Source of the DNA: Flavobacterium notoginsengisoli
GTDB taxonomy: Bacteria > Bacteroidota > Bacteroidia > Flavobacteriales > Flavobacteriaceae
Reading direction: 5' to 3'
Length of the DNA: 64,000 bases
Assembly (NCBI RefSeq): GCF_014207905.1
Contig: NZ_JACHLB010000012.1
Coordinates: 36,683-100,682, forward strand
Within the stretch, counting starts at the first letter, position 1; every line of letters starts with the position of its first letter. The position numbers were made by a program, and so were the translations under genes. Below the pieces are notes generated by a model. It made no database searches, was not told the DNA's origin, and saw nothing but the letters and a program-made list of their open reading frames with translations. Positions 14,592 through 23,430 of this stretch are shown one piece after another.

Positions 14592-16695
14592 AAGCCAAGT
14601 GTTTTTGATTGTTTTTTTGAAGTAAAATTTCATCGCATTTCGGACAATATTCATGTTCTCCGTTTAGATAACCATGAATTGGACAAATGCTGAAAATTGG
14701 TGTTACTGTTATGTAAGGCAATTTGAAGTTGGTTAAAACTTTCTTTACGAAGTTTTTACAAGCTTCTGGACTGCTTATTTTTTCTCTCATATAAAGATGT
14801 AAAACTGTACCGCCAGTATATTTGCATTGTAATTCGTCTTGAAGCATTAAAGCCTCAAAAGGATCGTCTGTAAAATCTACCGGAATCTGCGAACTGTTTG
14901 TATAATAGATATTTTCATTTTGCCCTGCTTGCAAAATTTCAGGAAAACGTTTTTTATCTTCTTTCGCAAAACGATACGTTGTTCCTTCTGCTGGAGTCGC
15001 TTCCAGATTGTACAGATTTCCAGTTTCTTCCTGAAATTCTTTCATTCTTAACCGAATATGATCTAGAATTTCGGTCGCAAAATGAATTCCAGAACTGCAC
15101 GTAATATTTTGTTTTCCTTCAGAAAAATTAATCACCATTTCGTTCATTCCGTTTACGCCAATTGTAGAGAAATGATTTCTAAAATGTTCCAAATAACGTT
15201 TGGTGTAAGGATAAAGTCCGCGGTCGTACATTTTCTGGATAAAAGTTCTTTTTTTCTCCAAAGTCGATTTTGCAATCTGTAATAATTCATCCAAATGAGT
15301 AAATAAGTTGATGATATTTCCTCTGTGCAAATAGCCCAAACGCGCCATATTGATGGTTACAACACCAATACTTCCTGTCATTTCTGCGCTTCCAAAAAGC
15401 CCATTTCCTCGTTTTAGCAATTCTCTCAAATCGAGTTGTAATCTGCAGCACATACTTCGAACAGCATTAGGTTTGTAAGCCTCTGGGTTTTCAATTCGAT
15501 TTCCTTTTTCATCCAAAATATATTGGCTTCCAATAAAATTCTGAAAATAAGAAGAACCAATTTTAGCTGTGTTTTCAAACAATAAATCAACATTTTCTCC
15601 TTGCCAATCAAAATCTTCTGTAATATTTACGGTCGGAATCGGAAAAGTAAACGGTTGTCCGTTAGCGTCGCCTTCAGTCATAACAGTGTAATACGCTTTA
15701 TTGATGAGGTTCATTTCCTGTTGAAAATCAGCATATTTTAAATGGATTAGTTTTTCAACGCCTCTTTTTTGAGCTTCATCAATTAAAATCTTATCTTTTA
15801 TTTTAGCGAATAAATGTTCGTTATTTTGTGTCGGAATTTGTTCTTTTAAATCTTCTGGAACATTCCAATCCAATGTAATATTCGTAAAAGGCGATTGTCC
15901 CCAACGCGCTGGAACATTCAAATTATAAACAAAACTTCTAATTGCTTTTAAAACTTCTTCATAAGAAAGCTGATCTTTAAAAACATAAGGTGCCAAATAC
16001 GTATCAAAAGAACTGAAAGCCTGAGCGCCAGCCCATTCGCTTTGCAAAATTCCAAGAAAATTAGCCATTTGCCCCAATGCTTCTCTAAAATGAGAAGGAG
16101 GTCTGCTCTCGACACGTCCTCGAACGCCATTAAAACCTTCATTTAATAGCACTCGGAGGCTCCAACCAGCGCAGTATCCGGTAAGACAATCCAAATCATG
16201 AATGTGTATGTCGCCATTCCTATGAGCAGCACCTTCTTCTTTATTGTATATTTTATCCAGCCAATAATTGGCGATCACTTTTCCTGCGGTATTACTGACA
16301 AGTCCCGCATTCGAATACGAAATATTCGCATTGGCATTGATTCGCCAATCTGACTGGTTAATATATTCTTCGACAGTTTGCGTGCTGTCTATATAGGTAG
16401 TATCATCATTTAAACCATTAATATGTTCGCGCTGTAATTTTCGGGTATGACGGTAAATAATAAACGAACGCATGGTTTGAAAATAGCCGTTTTCAAAAAG
16501 AACTCTTTCAATAATATCCTGAATCTCTTCGACAGGCCACGAATATTTGACTTCCAGACCAGAAAGAACAATTTTGTATATCTTTTTGTCGAAAGGTTTA
16601 TTGACACTTTGAAAAGCTTTTTGAATAGCGTCCAGAATTTTATAAGCTTCAAAAGGCTTATAATCTCCATTGCGTTTTATTACATATTTTTCCAT
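14572..16695 (-). CDS. nrdD: Anaerobic ribonucleoside-triphosphate reductase, catalytic body without glycyl-radical tail
   Basis: The protein has 707 residues. The N-terminal ATP-cone (1-90: MEKYVIKRNGDYKPFEAYKI) is the allosteric domain. The barrel includes RNGDIHIHDLDCLTGYCAGW and the cysteine pair SMCCRLQLDL at 416-417, where the thiyl-radical cysteine is expected. Zinc ligands come near the end: CPIHGYLNGEHEYCPKCDE. It would reduce NTPs to dNTPs without oxygen. In usual NrdD proteins the RVxGY glycyl-radical loop follows the zinc site in the same chain; here the frame stops 20 residues after the zinc site and the loop is in the next ORF. It starts 12 bp after ric, so the two are co-transcribed. 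Confidence 0.92.
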   Translation of the reverse strand: MEKYVIKRNGDYKPFEAYKILDAIQKAFQSVNKPFDKKIYKIVLSGLEVKYSWPVEEIQDIIERVLFENGYFQTMRSFIIYRHTRKLQREHINGLNDDTTYIDSTQTVEEYINQSDWRINANANISYSNAGLVSNTAGKVIANYWLDKIYNKEEGAAHRNGDIHIHDLDCLTGYCAGWSLRVLLNEGFNGVRGRVESRPPSHFREALGQMANFLGILQSEWAGAQAFSSFDTYLAPYVFKDQLSYEEVLKAIRSFVYNLNVPARWGQSPFTNITLDWNVPEDLKEQIPTQNNEHLFAKIKDKILIDEAQKRGVEKLIHLKYADFQQEMNLINKAYYTVMTEGDANGQPFTFPIPTVNITEDFDWQGENVDLLFENTAKIGSSYFQNFIGSQYILDEKGNRIENPEAYKPNAVRSMCCRLQLDLRELLKRGNGLFGSAEMTGSIGVVTINMARLGYLHRGNIINLFTHLDELLQIAKSTLEKKRTFIQKMYDRGLYPYTKRYLEHFRNHFSTIGVNGMNEMVINFSEGKQNITCSSGIHFATEILDHIRLRMKEFQEETGNLYNLEATPAEGTTYRFAKEDKKRFPEILQAGQNENIYYTNSSQIPVDFTDDPFEALMLQDELQCKYTGGTVLHLYMREKISSPEACKNFVKKVLTNFKLPYITVTPIFSICPIHGYLNGEHEYCPKCDEILLQKNNQKHLAYENKNA

Positions 16696-16707
16696 CCTAA
16701 TATTTAT

Positions 16708-17439
16708 TTACAGTACTTTTTCAAAAGTTTTTTCGAGTTCAATTACTTTTGGAAACAGGATATTATTTTCTAAATGAATATGTTTTCTTAAATCTTTTTC
16801 AAATTCTTCCAACATGGCAAAGGCAACTTTGTACGTATTGCAAGATTCTGTTGGAGGCGTGTAGTTGTTGGTTAAAGCTGCAATTCGTTTAAATCTTCCG
16901 CTTTCTATTTCATGATCTTCTTTCAAAGTCGTAATCGGATTTTCAATACTTAAAAATGGAGGCGTGCCTAAGTAGTCTCCTTTAGTCTGAGCATTTTTCA
17001 TTTTTATAATGAAAGGAAAAACAACCATTTCTTCTCTTTTCATATGAGCCTTTAGATCTAGATAAGATTTAGAAAATATGGTGTGTATTTCATGTAATTC
17101 AGGATGAATAGGGCCATGAACTCCAGATAATTTATTTAGATATTGAAGAATTATAGGCGCTTTTTCATTAATGTATCGATGATGTGTCTTAGTGAGATAA
17201 TCTGCAATTATATCAACTGGCCATGTTTTATAATCGAATGATTGATTAACGGTACTTCTTTTTGCATCTCGAATGTATTCAATTAAAATGGTTTCATCAA
17301 TATCTCGTTTTTTACAAACTTCTTCGATGGTTCTATATCCTTTACAGCAAAAATCAATATGGTATTTTGTAAAAACGGCTGCCGTTCTGAAATCATCTGC
17401 TACGATTTCGCCAATGGTACTTTTATTTGTTAGTTTCAT
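16708..17439 (-). CDS. ric: Iron-sulfur cluster repair di-iron protein (Ric/ScdA/YtfE family)
   Basis: The protein has 243 residues. The N-terminal ScdA-type domain (about 1-60) has the typical DFCCKGYRTIEEVCKK. The hemerythrin-like four-helix domain follows with iron-ligand histidines in TKTHHRYINEKAPII, VHGPIHPELHEIHTIF, HMKREEMVVFPFIIKM, EDHEIESGRF and KHIHLENNILFPKVIELE. The family repairs Fe-S clusters damaged by nitric oxide or oxidants and is often induced by NO or low oxygen. It lies 12 bp before nrdD and 27 bp after nadB, so it shares their transcript. Both NadA and NrdG depend on [4Fe-4S] clusters, which makes repair next to them sensible. Confidence 0.92.
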   Translation of the reverse strand: MKLTNKSTIGEIVADDFRTAAVFTKYHIDFCCKGYRTIEEVCKKRDIDETILIEYIRDAKRSTVNQSFDYKTWPVDIIADYLTKTHHRYINEKAPIILQYLNKLSGVHGPIHPELHEIHTIFSKSYLDLKAHMKREEMVVFPFIIKMKNAQTKGDYLGTPPFLSIENPITTLKEDHEIESGRFKRIAALTNNYTPPTESCNTYKVAFAMLEEFEKDLRKHIHLENNILFPKVIELEKTFEKVL

Positions 17440-17466
17440 AATGGGAGGTATAGATTAATTTTTGGT

Positions 17467-18981
17467 TCAGCACATTTGTTTGTTTGGCGCTTCTTTACAT
17501 TGCTTAATTATCAGTAGCGCAGTTGCAATCATATTTGAAAATTCTATAAAAGGAATTGTAATTTCATGCGATTCTGTAAGTGAAACAGCATAATTATGAA
17601 GCTCTTTTATTTTGATAAAAACTTGTTCGGCGTCGCGTTCTTCACTGGTGTAAAAAGAAGTGACCAGTTTTTGCAATTCTTTTTTTAATATTTCAAAAGC
17701 CATATAATCGTCAACTCTATGTGCTTTTGGAAATTTTGGAATTAGTATTTTGGATGAAAAAATAAATTCAGCAATAGTTTTGTCTACATTTTCAGAAGCT
17801 TGATGCGCAAAAACCAAAGCCTCTAAAAGCGAATTTGAAGCCAGACGGTTTTTTCCGTGCAGTCCAGTTCTTGCGCATTCGCCAACGGCGTAAAGATTTT
17901 TTATTGCGGTTGCACCATTTTGATCAACTTTAATTCCGCCACACTGATAATGGGCAGCCGGAACAACCGGAATTAAATCTTTTTCTGGTTTTATACCTAA
18001 TTCATTGCAATGCGCTGCAATTACTGGAAAATGAGCATAAAATTCAGCTTTGTTCAAATGTCTGCAGTCTAAATAAACATGATTTTTTCCGCTTAAACGA
18101 AGTTGTTTAGTAATAGCATCAGAAACCATATCTCGTGTAGCCAATTCGCCTCGAATATCATATTTAAACAAAAATCTTTTCCCATCGTCGTTTACAATAT
18201 GAGCGCCAAAACCGCGAACGGCTTCGGAAATTAAAAACAACGGATTTTCTTTTCCTGTAAACAAAGCTGTCGGATGAAACTGCATATATTGCATGTCTAC
18301 AATTTCTGCTCCTGCGCGAGCAGCCATTGCAATTCCGTCTCCAGTTGCAATTTTCGGATTGGTTGTGTTTTCAAATAGCTGACCACATCCTCCAGTACTT
18401 AAAACAACAGTTCGTGTTCTAATGTATTTTATTCGATTGTATTTCTTTTCATAAAAAAAGGCTCCGGTACAGATCGTTCTATTCCGCTTCACTTCTGTAT
18501 TCAAGTCAATGACCAGATGGTTTTCTAAAAGTTCAATGTTTGGCATTTTCTTGATGATCTTGAGCAGTTTTTGCTCAATCTCCAATCCGGAGCTATCTTT
18601 ATGATGTAATATTCTGTTTTGAGAATGTCCGCCTTCCAGTCCTAAATCCCATTGGCCTTTTTCATTTTTGTCAAAAGAAGTTCCAATTTCAATTAATTCC
18701 TGAATTCTTTCGGGAGCTTGCTTAATAACCATATTAACGATTTCTTTATCGCAAAGGCCGCCTCCAGAGCGAAGCGTATCATGTATATGCTTATTAAAAC
18801 TGTCTTTTAAATGATCTGTTACAACTGCAATGCCGCCTTGTGCAAGCTGCGTATTAGTGTTTTTTGCAGTTTCTTTAGTCATTATAACAATAGATAAATC
18901 TGGACGTTTTTTTGCTGTTTTCATTGCAAAAAATAATCCCGAAATACCAGAACCGATGATTAATATATCTGTTTTAAGCAT
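17467..18981 (-). CDS. nadB: L-aspartate oxidase
   Basis: The protein has 504 residues. The N-terminal FAD-binding Rossmann motif is ILIIGSGISGLFFAMKTAKK. Family motifs follow: TQLAQGGIAVV, EGGHSQNRILHHKDSSG, TRTVVLSTGGCGQLFENTTN, MQFHPTAL, HYQCGGIKVD and NLYAVGECARTGLHGKNRLA. It oxidises L-aspartate to iminoaspartate, the first step of de novo NAD synthesis, and in other bacteria can pass electrons to oxygen or to fumarate, so it works with or without air. It lies 29 bp after nadA, which uses its product. Placement in a transcript with ric and nrdD suggests use under low oxygen. Confidence 0.95.
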   Translation of the reverse strand: MLKTDILIIGSGISGLFFAMKTAKKRPDLSIVIMTKETAKNTNTQLAQGGIAVVTDHLKDSFNKHIHDTLRSGGGLCDKEIVNMVIKQAPERIQELIEIGTSFDKNEKGQWDLGLEGGHSQNRILHHKDSSGLEIEQKLLKIIKKMPNIELLENHLVIDLNTEVKRNRTICTGAFFYEKKYNRIKYIRTRTVVLSTGGCGQLFENTTNPKIATGDGIAMAARAGAEIVDMQYMQFHPTALFTGKENPLFLISEAVRGFGAHIVNDDGKRFLFKYDIRGELATRDMVSDAITKQLRLSGKNHVYLDCRHLNKAEFYAHFPVIAAHCNELGIKPEKDLIPVVPAAHYQCGGIKVDQNGATAIKNLYAVGECARTGLHGKNRLASNSLLEALVFAHQASENVDKTIAEFIFSSKILIPKFPKAHRVDDYMAFEILKKELQKLVTSFYTSEERDAEQVFIKIKELHNYAVSLTESHEITIPFIEFSNMIATALLIIKQCKEAPNKQMC

Positions 18982-19010
18982 GTTATTTTGATTTTAGCGT
19001 TATTGCATTT

Positions 19011-19943
19011 TTATGATAACTCAAGCATTCTTTCAATTGGTTTTAAAGCTTCAATTCTAAGCTCTTCTGAAATCTTCATTTCTGGACTTTCATTTTTAAG
19101 GCACAAATACAATTTTTCTAGTGTATTCATTTTCATAAAAGCACATTCGCTACAGGCACAGCTGTTGTCTTCTGTGGAAGGAGCCGGAATCAGCGTTTTA
19201 TCGGGTACCGCTTTAGAAAGCTCATGCAGGATACCGGCTTCTGTAGCCACAATGAAAACGGCAGCAGGATCCGTTTTAATAAAATTAATAATGCCTGAAG
19301 TAGAACCGATATAATGCGCCACTTTCAAAATATGGCTTTCAGATTCAGGATGCGCTGCTATTTTAGCTTTCGGATTCTTATTATAAATCTCAATTAGTTT
19401 GTCTAATGAAAAGGCTTCATGCACAACACAAGAGCCTTTCCATAAGACGAGGTCACGTTTGGTTTCTTTTTTGAGATAATTACCTAAATTCTCATCCGGA
19501 GCAAATATGATTTTTTGTGTTTCGGGAATAGACCCGATTATTTTTTTGGCATTCGCCGAAGTACAAACCAAATCGCTCATGGCTTTTATTTCGGCAGAGC
19601 AATTAATGTATGTTACCACAATATGATTGGGATATTGTTTTTTAAACAATTTAAAATATTTCGGATCGCAACCATCTGCAAGAGAACAACCCGCATCCCA
19701 ATCTGGAAGCAATACTTTTTTGTTTGGATTTAAAATTTTAGCCGTTTCTGCCATAAAATGCACTCCAGCAAAAACAATAACATCAGCATTTGTATTTTGC
19801 GCTTTTTTAGACAATTCTAGACTATCTCCAATAAAATCTGCTATTTCCTGAATCTCTTCATTTTGATAATAATGAGCTAGGATTACAGCATTCTTTTCTG
19901 CTTTCAATCGAGTGATTTCCTGTCTTAAAAAGTTATTGTCCAT
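19011..19943 (-). CDS. nadA: Quinolinate synthase A
   Basis: The protein has 310 residues, the normal size for NadA. The three cluster cysteines are visible in GCSLADGCDP, INCSAEIKAMSDLVCTSANA and NSCACSECAFMKMN, and the substrate motifs HYYQNEEIQEIADFIGDS and HPES are present. It condenses iminoaspartate with dihydroxyacetone phosphate to quinolinate using an oxygen-sensitive [4Fe-4S] cluster. As the first gene of the minus-strand run nadA-nadB-ric-nrdD-tail-nrdG, it sits just behind a TACATTTA -7-like element (19979-19986) and an Fnr-like palindrome (20008-20023). Confidence 0.95.
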   Translation of the reverse strand: MDNNFLRQEITRLKAEKNAVILAHYYQNEEIQEIADFIGDSLELSKKAQNTNADVIVFAGVHFMAETAKILNPNKKVLLPDWDAGCSLADGCDPKYFKLFKKQYPNHIVVTYINCSAEIKAMSDLVCTSANAKKIIGSIPETQKIIFAPDENLGNYLKKETKRDLVLWKGSCVVHEAFSLDKLIEIYNKNPKAKIAAHPESESHILKVAHYIGSTSGIINFIKTDPAAVFIVATEAGILHELSKAVPDKTLIPAPSTEDNSCACSECAFMKMNTLEKLYLCLKNESPEMKISEELRIEALKPIERMLELS

Positions 19944-19978
19944 TTTGAAAGTTGATGGTATTTGTAATTTTAATACGG

Positions 19979-20023
19979 TAAATGTATTATCATCATTTCT
20001 TTCAAAACATGATTCAAATCATG
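19979..20023 (-). promoter_or_regulatory. Promoter of the nad-ric-nrd operon with an Fnr/Crp-type operator
   Basis: CATGATTCAAATCATG at 20008-20023 is a palindrome with 7-bp arms. Read as ATGAT-N4-ATCAT it is one mismatch per half from the Fnr consensus TTGAT-N4-ATCAA. A -7-like element, TACATTTA (one base from TAnnTTTG), lies at 19979-19986 on the minus strand. A start of transcription about 5 nt further would put the palindrome centre near -41.5, the classic class II activation position. This is inferred from spacing alone; the regulator is not identified. Confidence 0.55.
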
Positions 20024-20087
20024 CTGTTACATATTTTTTTTTATATTTTATGCGATGAAGAAAGTATTTGAGAAGTGTGCGAAATAA

Positions 20088-20122
20088 AAAAAGGCTTTAA
20101 CTCTTTTAGAGTTAAAGCCTTT
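20088..20122 (-). terminator. Rho-independent terminator after the MscS gene
   Basis: AAAAGGCTTTAACTC and its exact complement pair around a 4-nt loop, with A- and T-runs outside, about 30 bp past the MscS stop codon. The flanking runs on both sides would let it work in either direction. Confidence 0.85.
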
Positions 20123-20148
20123 TATCGATCTGAATGATTTTTATTTTC

Positions 20149-22503
20149 TTAACTAGAGAAATTCAATCCTTTATTTTTAAAACTTACATAAAGTTCTTGT
20201 CTTGCTGAACTTATTGTTTCTTCGGTTCTATAAATGCTACACCAGAACTTAATAAGCAATTTATATTTTCCGTCAGAAATAGAGCTGTAATAAATCTGAG
20301 ATGGTTTTGCATTGTTTACCAAAGGAAGATTAGCCAGTGTTTCGTTTACAATAGTATTTATTTCTTGCGGAATGGTTTCTCCATTGATTTCAAAAGTAAT
20401 TTCGACCAATTTAAAATTATCAGTGTACGTCCAGTTGGTGATATTTTGAGATAATAAATTACCATTCGGGATAATAATTTCGGCACCATTTGGCGCATTG
20501 ATTTTGGTAGTTCGAAGTCCCATCGATTTTACACGACCAGATTCTGAACTAATCTCGACAACATCACCAATCTGTATAGGTTTATCAAAAATTAAAATAA
20601 TTCCAGATACAAAATTGTTAACCACATTTTGAAGTCCAAGTCCGACACCGACACCTAAAGCTCCTAAAAGAATGCTTAATTTATCTAAAGGCATTCCAGA
20701 AGCCGCAACAGCCAATAAATAACCGCTAATTAAAACAACTAATCGCGTAATAAGTAATTTAGAATGCTGTCTTTTGTTGATGTTTTCTTCGTTTTCATCG
20801 TCAATTTCACCAAAGAAATACGCCACATATTTCTGTAATAAATGGGCTGCCCAAATGATAATAAAGAATAAAACGATATTGCCCAGCGTAAATGTAATAC
20901 TTCCAATTGTGTTGGGATGGCTTAAAAGAGATGCTAAAGAAGCACGAAGCGATTCCCAAATATTTAAATTTGAAGCAATAACAATCAGCCACATATAACT
21001 GATTACGATGATAAAAGGTTTTTTAAGTGTGTCTGATAAACTTTCATAATCAAACATTTTTTCAATTCCTCTTTTAACTCTTGTTGTATAAATCTGCAAT
21101 AAGATAATTTCTAAAATAATCTTCAATAAAACACTTAGTGCAACAATTTGAGTTAAAGAAATAAATGCAGTAAGACTTAACATATTTGATAAAGAAACTC
21201 TTCCAAACAAATTGTAAAGAATCGACAAAACATTTAATCCGATAAAAAGAATGCTAGCCCATTTAAGAAAGCCTTTTATATACAATTCATCTTTCAGCGT
21301 TTTAATCTGAACCAAACCATAACGGATTCCCAAAAGATTAATCGCAACAAAAGCAAAGCGCTGTAATAATCCGATGGTTATAAATAAATCTAGAAAACAA
21401 AGTGCAAAGAATAATCCAATAAGAAAAAGCCAGTTTCGCATAGAAACTCCCGACCACTGATTTTTGAAAAGTATTGTTAAAGCACCGAGTAAAAGAAGCT
21501 GTATAAATTCTAAAAACAAAGCTGGTGCATACAAATTAGTCACGACTGCAATGTTCAATGCAATTACAATTACAGGTACTAAAACGCCTCGATTTAAGTA
21601 CTTAAAGTTTAAAAGAGAAAGACTTTCAGAATAACCGTTTGCTTTTAAATATTTCACATTTCGGTTAATGTACCAAAACAAAAGTCCCATAAAGAAACAT
21701 AATGTAATCAATCCGCCAGCCTTGTAGCCTAGATAATATTCGGCAACATTTTCTTCAATTATAATTTTGGCTTTAATGTTATGCGTTACTTTTTTAGAAG
21801 CTGCAGAATCGTTAATCTGCCACCAAGAAGGATATTCTTTCTTAAAAATACTGATTCCAGATTTTTCAAGTTTGCTTTCAACCGTAACTAAAGCATTCGA
21901 AACGGCAATTTTTCGCTGAACGGTCAGTCTTTTTTTATTGTTTAAAGTAGTCTGATTTTTAGTCATCAAACTATCTGTGCCAACGTATCTTTTTCTAAGA
22001 TTTGCAAATTCTTTTTTGAACTGTTTACGACGAATCGTATCTTTTATCAAAGTCATTAAAGTCTTGTCTTTTCGAAGTTCGATAACGCGACTTTTGATCT
22101 TTTCGAGATTCAGATTTCGTTCATTAATGGCTTTATTCTGGTCTTCTAATTCCTGTTGAATTTCTTGAAGAACAATGCGATACATTTGCTGATTACGCAC
22201 ATTTGGATTTGCGCCTTTTAAACTTTCAAGAATTAAATTCAGTTTGCTTTCTGTACGTTTCATCTCGCCAAAAAGATGACGAGTATCGCCAGCAAAATCA
22301 ATGTCATTGTAGGCAGATTCTAATACTTCTCCAGCTTTTTCGATCGCCATTAAATAATCGCTGTCGGTAGCTGTGGTATCATTAAATAAACGTCCGCGGT
22401 TTTCTTTTTTGACTTGTTTTTGTTCTTGCGCGTAACTAGACTGTGTAACGAAAAAAACAAAAAATAAGGATAGGAAATAAAAAGTTCTCTTTTGAAAAAT
22501 CAT
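20149..22503 (-). CDS. MscS family mechanosensitive ion channel, large form
   Basis: The protein has 784 residues. A signal peptide (ending SSYAQ, about 25) leads into a periplasmic helical region at about 50-230, probably coiled coil and rich in K, E, Q and R. About eight or more membrane segments follow. The MscS core lies at about 600-700, with SILLGALGVGVGLGLQNVVN, the pore helix NFVSGIILIFDKPIQIGDVV and the beta domain NGAEIIIPNGNLLSQNITNW. It would open under membrane tension to release solutes on osmotic down-shock. The long N-terminal part resembles the MscK/MscM-like large channels. It appears monocistronic with its own terminator. Confidence 0.92.
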   Translation of the reverse strand: MIFQKRTFYFLSLFFVFFVTQSSYAQEQKQVKKENRGRLFNDTTATDSDYLMAIEKAGEVLESAYNDIDFAGDTRHLFGEMKRTESKLNLILESLKGANPNVRNQQMYRIVLQEIQQELEDQNKAINERNLNLEKIKSRVIELRKDKTLMTLIKDTIRRKQFKKEFANLRKRYVGTDSLMTKNQTTLNNKKRLTVQRKIAVSNALVTVESKLEKSGISIFKKEYPSWWQINDSAASKKVTHNIKAKIIIEENVAEYYLGYKAGGLITLCFFMGLLFWYINRNVKYLKANGYSESLSLLNFKYLNRGVLVPVIVIALNIAVVTNLYAPALFLEFIQLLLLGALTILFKNQWSGVSMRNWLFLIGLFFALCFLDLFITIGLLQRFAFVAINLLGIRYGLVQIKTLKDELYIKGFLKWASILFIGLNVLSILYNLFGRVSLSNMLSLTAFISLTQIVALSVLLKIILEIILLQIYTTRVKRGIEKMFDYESLSDTLKKPFIIVISYMWLIVIASNLNIWESLRASLASLLSHPNTIGSITFTLGNIVLFFIIIWAAHLLQKYVAYFFGEIDDENEENINKRQHSKLLITRLVVLISGYLLAVAASGMPLDKLSILLGALGVGVGLGLQNVVNNFVSGIILIFDKPIQIGDVVEISSESGRVKSMGLRTTKINAPNGAEIIIPNGNLLSQNITNWTYTDNFKLVEITFEINGETIPQEINTIVNETLANLPLVNNAKPSQIYYSSISDGKYKLLIKFWCSIYRTEETISSARQELYVSFKNKGLNFSS

Positions 22504-22612
22504 AATATAATGGCTTATTTAGGGAGTTCAAATTTAATTTTTTTTAGAAAACTTTCGGTTACGAAATATTAAATTTAAGCACCTTCAAAACGCATTACAA
22601 TAGCTGTTTATT

Positions 22613-22858
22613 TTACGAATTACGTAAAGCAATTTCTTTTTTGATTTCTTTTAAAGAATTGGAATTGATGATGATAATCGGAACCATAGAAAAAGGAACC
22701 ACAAACAAAGCCGAAAAGCCTTTTTTTACAAATAAAAATATAACAGCAATTAATAGAATTATATTTAATGCAATTAAAGAATAAATTGCAACCTTAATCA
22801 TTTTTTCTTTTTGAAGTAATTCTTCAAGGCTCATATCACTTGGTTTCTTTGCTTTCAT
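22613..22858 (-). CDS. Small two-helix membrane protein of unknown function
   Basis: The protein has 81 residues. A short charged N-terminus (MKAKKPSDMSLEELLQKEKM) precedes two helices, at about 22-44 (VAIYSLIALNIILLIAVIFLF) and about 47-65 (FSALFVVPFSMVPIIIINS), and a charged tail. Proteins of this form are frequent in Flavobacteria but uncharacterised. It diverges from the HxlR regulator with about 90 bp between starts, so the palindrome at 22919-22936 could serve both genes. Confidence 0.65.
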   Translation of the reverse strand: MKAKKPSDMSLEELLQKEKMIKVAIYSLIALNIILLIAVIFLFVKKGFSALFVVPFSMVPIIIINSNSLKEIKKEIALRNS

Positions 22859-22918
22859 TTTATATTTTTACGTTAGGATTCTCACAAAGATTAATAAAAA
22901 AAATAGTATAAAACAATA

Positions 22919-22936
22919 AGTCAGATTTTTTTGACT
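22919..22936. promoter_or_regulatory. Possible HxlR operator (AGTCA-N8-TGACT)
   Basis: The inverted half-sites AGTCA and TGACT, 8 nt apart, lie 15 bp before the HxlR ATG and between two divergent genes. Regulators of this family often control a divergent neighbour and themselves. The half-sites are short and the region is A/T-rich, so chance is possible. Confidence 0.3.
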
Positions 22937-22950
22937 ATAGAATTAATTTC

Positions 22951-23244
22951 ATGGAAGAAATCGAAACTTGTCCGGCACAAAGACTTTTAAAAATGTTATC
23001 TGGCAAATGGAAGGCAGAAATTTTTCGTTTGTCGGTAGAATCTCCACTGCGTTTTAATAGTTTACTTCGACAAATTCAAGGTTCAAACAAACAATCTTTG
23101 GCAACTGCTTTAAAAGAATTGGAAGAAGAAGGGCTTTTAGAAAAAACGACCATTAAATTAAAACCGCTTCATATAGAATACAATTTGACGGAAAAAGGAA
23201 AAATGCTGATTCCTGTTTTTGAACAGTTGGAAGGATTGTCCTAG
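22951..23244 (+). CDS. HxlR family winged-helix regulator
   Basis: The protein has 97 residues and is one HxlR domain: CPAQRLLKMLSGKWKAEIFR opens the family pattern, followed by LRFNSLLRQIQGSNKQSLAT (recognition-helix region), LKELEEEGLLEKT and the wing with YNLTEKGKMLIPVFEQL. A single cysteine (Cys7) lies at the position used for redox or electrophile sensing in some relatives such as HypR and YodB, which is only suggestive here. The divergent small membrane protein is the nearest candidate target. Confidence 0.88.
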   Translation: MEEIETCPAQRLLKMLSGKWKAEIFRLSVESPLRFNSLLRQIQGSNKQSLATALKELEEEGLLEKTTIKLKPLHIEYNLTEKGKMLIPVFEQLEGLS

Positions 23245-23430
23245 TTTTTAGCTTGTATGAATAAACTAGATTAGAATTCTTTATGATTTGTATTATAGTT
23301 CTAAAATAAAAAGAGATAGAATTAAATCGAATTCTTTTAAAAAGCAATATAAATTTAGAAATTGTTAAAAAGAATTACCTAAAGCCTTCTAGATAGTAGA
23401 GATTTCTATATTTTAGTTTAAATTTGCCAT

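Noticed and set aside
14424..14654. The longer 76-residue version of the glycyl-radical ORF
   Set aside because: The first 21 residues (MNIVRNAMKFYFKKTIKNTW...) overlap the zinc-site codons of NrdD in another frame and do not resemble the family; the ATG at 14591 is the better start.
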